Source: Gossypium raimondii
Lineage: Eukaryota; Streptophyta; Magnoliopsida; Malvales; Malvaceae
DNA length: 64,000 nucleotides
Assembly: GCF_025698545.1 (NCBI RefSeq)
Contig: NC_068566.1
Coordinates: 29,366,444-29,430,443 of the forward strand
Direction: 5' to 3'
Below are positions 60,406 through 64,000 of this stretch, one piece after another; the first letter of the stretch is position 1, and every line of letters begins with the position of its first letter. Both the position numbers and the translations under genes were made by a program. Below the pieces are notes generated by a model. That model saw only the letters and a list, made by a program, of their open reading frames with translations. It was not told where the DNA came from and did no database searches.

Positions 60406-61567
60406 TGTATCAAATATAAATCCTTATTTAAAAAATGACGTGGAATGAATTTAAATTAATTTTTTTTTACGAATTATCAATGAGTAGATTAATTAATTGT
60501 TTATAGAGGAAGCAGGATGGAGCTGTTTGTTTGCTGCTGAAACAAACTTGTAACTTTTGCCTGTTTTTCTCAAAAATTGGAAATGGGTTAACTTAAAATT
60601 AAAACTAAACGGCAAGCGGGTGTTTGGGTATCCAATGGTTGGGGGGTTGCGTGATCTTAGCCCAATCAGAGTTCATTTCCTTTTTGTCTGGCTCACCCCT
60701 CTTCATCATCCATCACCTTTACATTTCTATACTAATCACCAATTCTTCCTTAAATTACTTTTAAACTCCTAATTATTTATTTATTCTTTAGTATCTGAGT
60801 TTGATATTCTTTTTTTATGTACTACTTGTAATGTATGTGATATCTGTATTTGACAAAAGTTAACACTTCACTATCTCGAAAGTAACAATGTCAACTTTTC
60901 TTGTTTAATTTGAATTTTAGAATTGATTTAATGAAAATTCATAATTAACTAATAATATTAACAATTAACTTTCATCGAATCGAATCACCACACCACATCT
61001 CATAAGTTAAACACTAATAATATCAACAATTAACATTCATAAAATCAATCTTAAAACTCAATTAAATATTAAAAATTAACACCATTACCTTTAGATACCA
61101 AAATATTTAATTTTTATCAAATATATATACCAAATTGAAAAAAGAAGAAGACACATGCACCATATTAAAATATATATCAAACTTAAATTCCAAATGATAT
61201 TCTTCAACAGTACATTATATCCATAAACTTATTCCAATCTACAATCTCCGGAGTATTAAAAATTGTGGCTTGATTTTATATAAACAATGTTATTTTTATG
61301 GAAATAGGTAATATTAAATTATTTACACTTAATGTATTTGAACTTGATAACTTATATCTACTCGTATCTAAAATATTTTTGGACTTAACTGGCACCTAAA
61401 CATGAAAATTGTAAGCCAGCTTCATACTTTGTTTTAGGTACCTAACAAACACTGTTAAAATAAATTAACATGGCGCTGGCGACCAATAACATAATGATGT
61501 GGTAGTCTCACATTTTAATATGTGACAAAAAATAAAATTTATAATTTTTTTGGCTGGAAAACAAATA
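60406..61567. other. Intergenic DNA without recognised features
   Basis: No gene. An open frame at 60557-60772 lacks any domain. Confidence 0.5.
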
Positions 61568-62453
61568 AATTACGAAAATAGGCATTTGCTACATTGGCCT
61601 GGCAGCACTTGACAAATACGCAGCACTAATGACCTAAAATATTCAGGGGCTTGATATGTAAGTTTCCCTTTTTTAGCTGAAAAGAAAAAAGGGTTTAAAA
61701 GTGCCACGACGGCACCAAACTGTAAATGGGTAAGTAGCCTCATAAGTACAAAGCATTCAAACGAGCCTACCATTTTTATACCTAATTTTGTTTAAACTAA
61801 AATGATTTTATTATGAAAATTCAGAATAAGTCTTTGAAAGTTCAGAACCTCACTTGGTAGAGCATTCATAGGGAGATTTCATTGATATGGGATAAAAGGG
61901 GCCTGCTAATATATTTTATTCAAGTGAAAATTTGAACTCTTTGTAATGACAGTGAAACTTCATTATCTTTTCCAGCCGAATAATCTTGCAGGTAAGACCA
62001 AAAGAAGTGGCCATTTCATACGGTCAATCTGAATGAAATAGAAGCATCAATTCGTTCGGGTAAAACATCACAGTAGGAAAAGAATTGGAAAAGTTAAGAG
62101 TCTGAGAAGTTGCAAGTTCCATATTTTTCCTGAAACCTCAAAGCATATCTTGAGCATGCTTGTGATGGGGAAAAAAATAAGAACACTGTATGTGTACTTG
62201 TATAACTATGGTGTTGTTATTCCTTTATGAAAACTAGTTCAATTTACCCACTCAGAATAAAACAAAATAATAAACAATGGGAGTTTATGAAGCAGTTTAG
62301 TCATTTACAGTTTGGTGCCGCCTGAAATCTACCTTTCAGCCGCTAACGAAAACAGGAAATTTGTATATCAAATCCCAGAATATTTTAGGTCATCACATTT
62401 CAATTGACGGTACCGTCAAAACACTGTAGCAAATGTCTATTTTCATAATTAAT
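61568..62453. mobile_element. Foldback element with about 170-bp terminal inverted repeats
   Basis: Left arm blocks AATTACGAAAATAGGCATTT, GACCTAAAATATTC and GGCACCAAACTGTAAATG (61568-61730) return inverted on the right as CATTTACAGTTTGGTGCC, GAATATTTTAGGTC and AAATGTCTATTTTCATAATT (62302-62453). The middle, about 550 bp, is unique. The right arm contains the perfect palindrome GACGGTACCGTC. No transposase frame. Confidence 0.75.
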
Positions 62454-63359
62454 CTATTTTTGCTACCTTTTTCGTAATTAATTATTATTTTTATATTATA
62501 CTATTTGATCATTAACATCGTGTAAGCGTATTTTAAGGGTTTGTACTTAAAAGAAATACCAAATTAATACTTTTACCCAATATAAGGGCCCATGATACAT
62601 GATACTTTTACCTAGATTCATCTCGTATAGGACCAATCCAATATGTATTGATTAGACATAAAACCGATCTCAGTCTCCAATCACTTCCCCAGTAAGTCTC
62701 TTAACCTTTTAGGGAGGACCTTCACGATTATCTTATACATGCTGCTAAGGGCGAACACATCAATGAACATTTTATATTTAAGGGCAGCAAGTTGGTTTTA
62801 TAAAAGGTAAATTACAAAAATAGTTATTTAACTATTTACTTCATTCTATTTTGGTCTTACAATTATTATTTTTTCGATGGGTAAACTAAATTTATAATTA
62901 CTCAATTATTGTTAAGTTTTTTTTTTCAGTCACTCAATTATGAAAAGTTACAAAATGGTCACCCAACTATTTGGTTTTTTTTATCATCAGTCATTAAATT
63001 GTTGACGAAAAAATGGCATGACAACTTTTAAATTTGGCATAATAGCAACTTTAACCCTTAATGTTTATACATTCTGTCAATTTAGTCTTAATTCTAAAAA
63101 ATTTAACCCTCAACGTTTACACATTGTGTAAATTGGTTTCTTTTTTTCAAAATTGCTTTTCTTTTTATCCTTTCACCTAAAAGCTAAAAAACTATCAACT
63201 AATTTTCATTAGAAATATACTAAAAATAGAAATACTCAAAATCCAAGATAATAAATTTTATCTTATCTCATTCTTTAAAACTAACCCTCAATACAAAAAT
63301 AAAAAGTATAAGTGCAAAAAAGGAGAGATCAAATTACACAATAGACCTATCAGTTTCTG
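62454..63359. other. Intergenic DNA with a partial GGTAAATTAC-type element
   Basis: From about 62805, GGTAAATTACAAAAATAG then 'TCACTCAATTATG' and GGTCACCCAACTATTTGG resemble one arm of the Mutator-like foldback at 30616. The opposite end was not found. No gene. Confidence 0.4.
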
Positions 63360-64000
63360 CTCAATATTATATTAATTGGTTATGAAGATTATTGCCAATA
63401 GATTTAGGGTGATATTCCCTAAAATCATTGGCCAAGAGCAAGCTGGGTTTATTGTTGGCAGAAACATCTCAGATAATATTCTTATAGCTCAAGAGGTCAT
63501 TCAATCTATGAAGTCCAAAAACAAAAGATGGATGACGGTTAAAATTGACCTAGAAAAAGCTTATGATAGGCTAAGTTGGGATTTCATTGGTTTGTCTCTT
63601 CAAGCAGCTAGCATTCTGTTTTATCTTAGAAGAGTTATCATGTCAACCATATCGAGGTCCACCATGCAAATCTTGTGGAATGGGATTCCAACATCAAAGT
63701 TCTCACCTGCTAAGGGGGTTAGACAGGGATATCCATTATCACTTTACTTGTTCGTGTTATGCATGGAGTGGTTTGGGCATAGCATACATTTGGCTATTTC
63801 TAGTGATAAATGGTGCCCTATCAAACTATCTAGTGGTTTGGGATATCCATTATCACATTTGTTTTTTGTAGATGATTTGGTTCTTTTTGCTAAGGCAGAT
63901 TTGAAACATGGTTTGGTCCTTAAGGAAATTTTGGATAACTTCTATAATATCTTAAGGCATCGGGTCAACAACCGAAAAACAATTATGTATTTCTCAAAAG
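63360..64000 (+). pseudogene. LINE reverse transcriptase fragment, runs off the right edge
   Basis: The plus-strand translation gives MKIIANRFRVIFPKIIGQEQ, AGFIVGRNISDNILIAQEV, MTVKIDLEKAYDRLSWDF, GVRQGYPLSLYLFVLCMEW and LSHLFFVDDLVLFAKADL, the same RT blocks in the same order as the LINE at 4.8-7.5 kb. One or two frame changes occur near 63595 and 63660. The duplicated phrase GGATATCCATTATCACTT/ACAT (63728 and 63841) lies inside. The 3' part lies beyond the window, so intactness cannot be judged, but the stops suggest it is dead. Confidence 0.88.

Overview
The window is nuclear DNA from a flowering plant, almost certainly a dicot. The genes have short GT-AG introns, intergenic DNA is very AT-rich, and dispersed LTR, LINE, CACTA and miniature elements fill most of the sequence. 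The protein sequences and repeat families look like Malvaceae (cotton, Gossypium). That assignment rests on recollection, not on a search.

Only five intact protein-coding genes are convincing. They are: an NST/SND1-type NAC transcription factor (17597-18928, +, three exons, 393 aa); a glutaredoxin-like protein with C-terminal CxxC pairs (34133-35179, -, 348 aa); a GPR107/lung-seven-transmembrane type membrane protein (35989-37302, -, 437 aa); a dirigent protein (41638-42228, +, 196 aa); and a five-exon GH9 endo-beta-1,4-glucanase (56849-58642, -, 490 aa). Three of the five (NAC, dirigent, GH9) belong to families active in building or remodelling cell walls. They are tens of kb apart and nothing here shows co-regulation.

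Layout. 1-1537 is the end of a gypsy (Tekay/Del-like) LTR. 1.5-17 kb holds a foldback element, a LINE fragment with its poly(A) tract, a copia fragment, a pair of diverged direct repeats and two copies of a miniature element. The NAC gene follows. 21.1-26.0 kb is a decayed but structurally recognisable Ty1/copia element whose 5' boundary carries a duplicated piece of its own flank. 26-34 kb is gene-poor with an 831-bp foldback element. The glutaredoxin and GPR107 genes are in tandem on the minus strand. A 2,983-bp solo LTR with a perfect 5-bp target-site duplication lies about 395 bp upstream of the GPR107-like start codon. After the dirigent gene comes a nested stack (about 42.7-54.7 kb): a LINE fragment is cut by a gypsy LTR, which is cut by an Athila-like element. 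That element contains a reversed solo LTR (perfect duplication ACAAC) and a left-truncated CACTA transposon with about 20 palindromic subterminal repeats. The GH9 gene follows, then more miniature and foldback elements, and a second LINE fragment runs off the right edge.

I found no rRNA or CRISPR array, no tRNA gene that I could support, and no convincing new multi-gene system. The observations most worth following are structural: the nested stack and the inverted repeats flanking it, the odd copia 5' junction, the solo LTR next to a gene, and several large palindromic elements.
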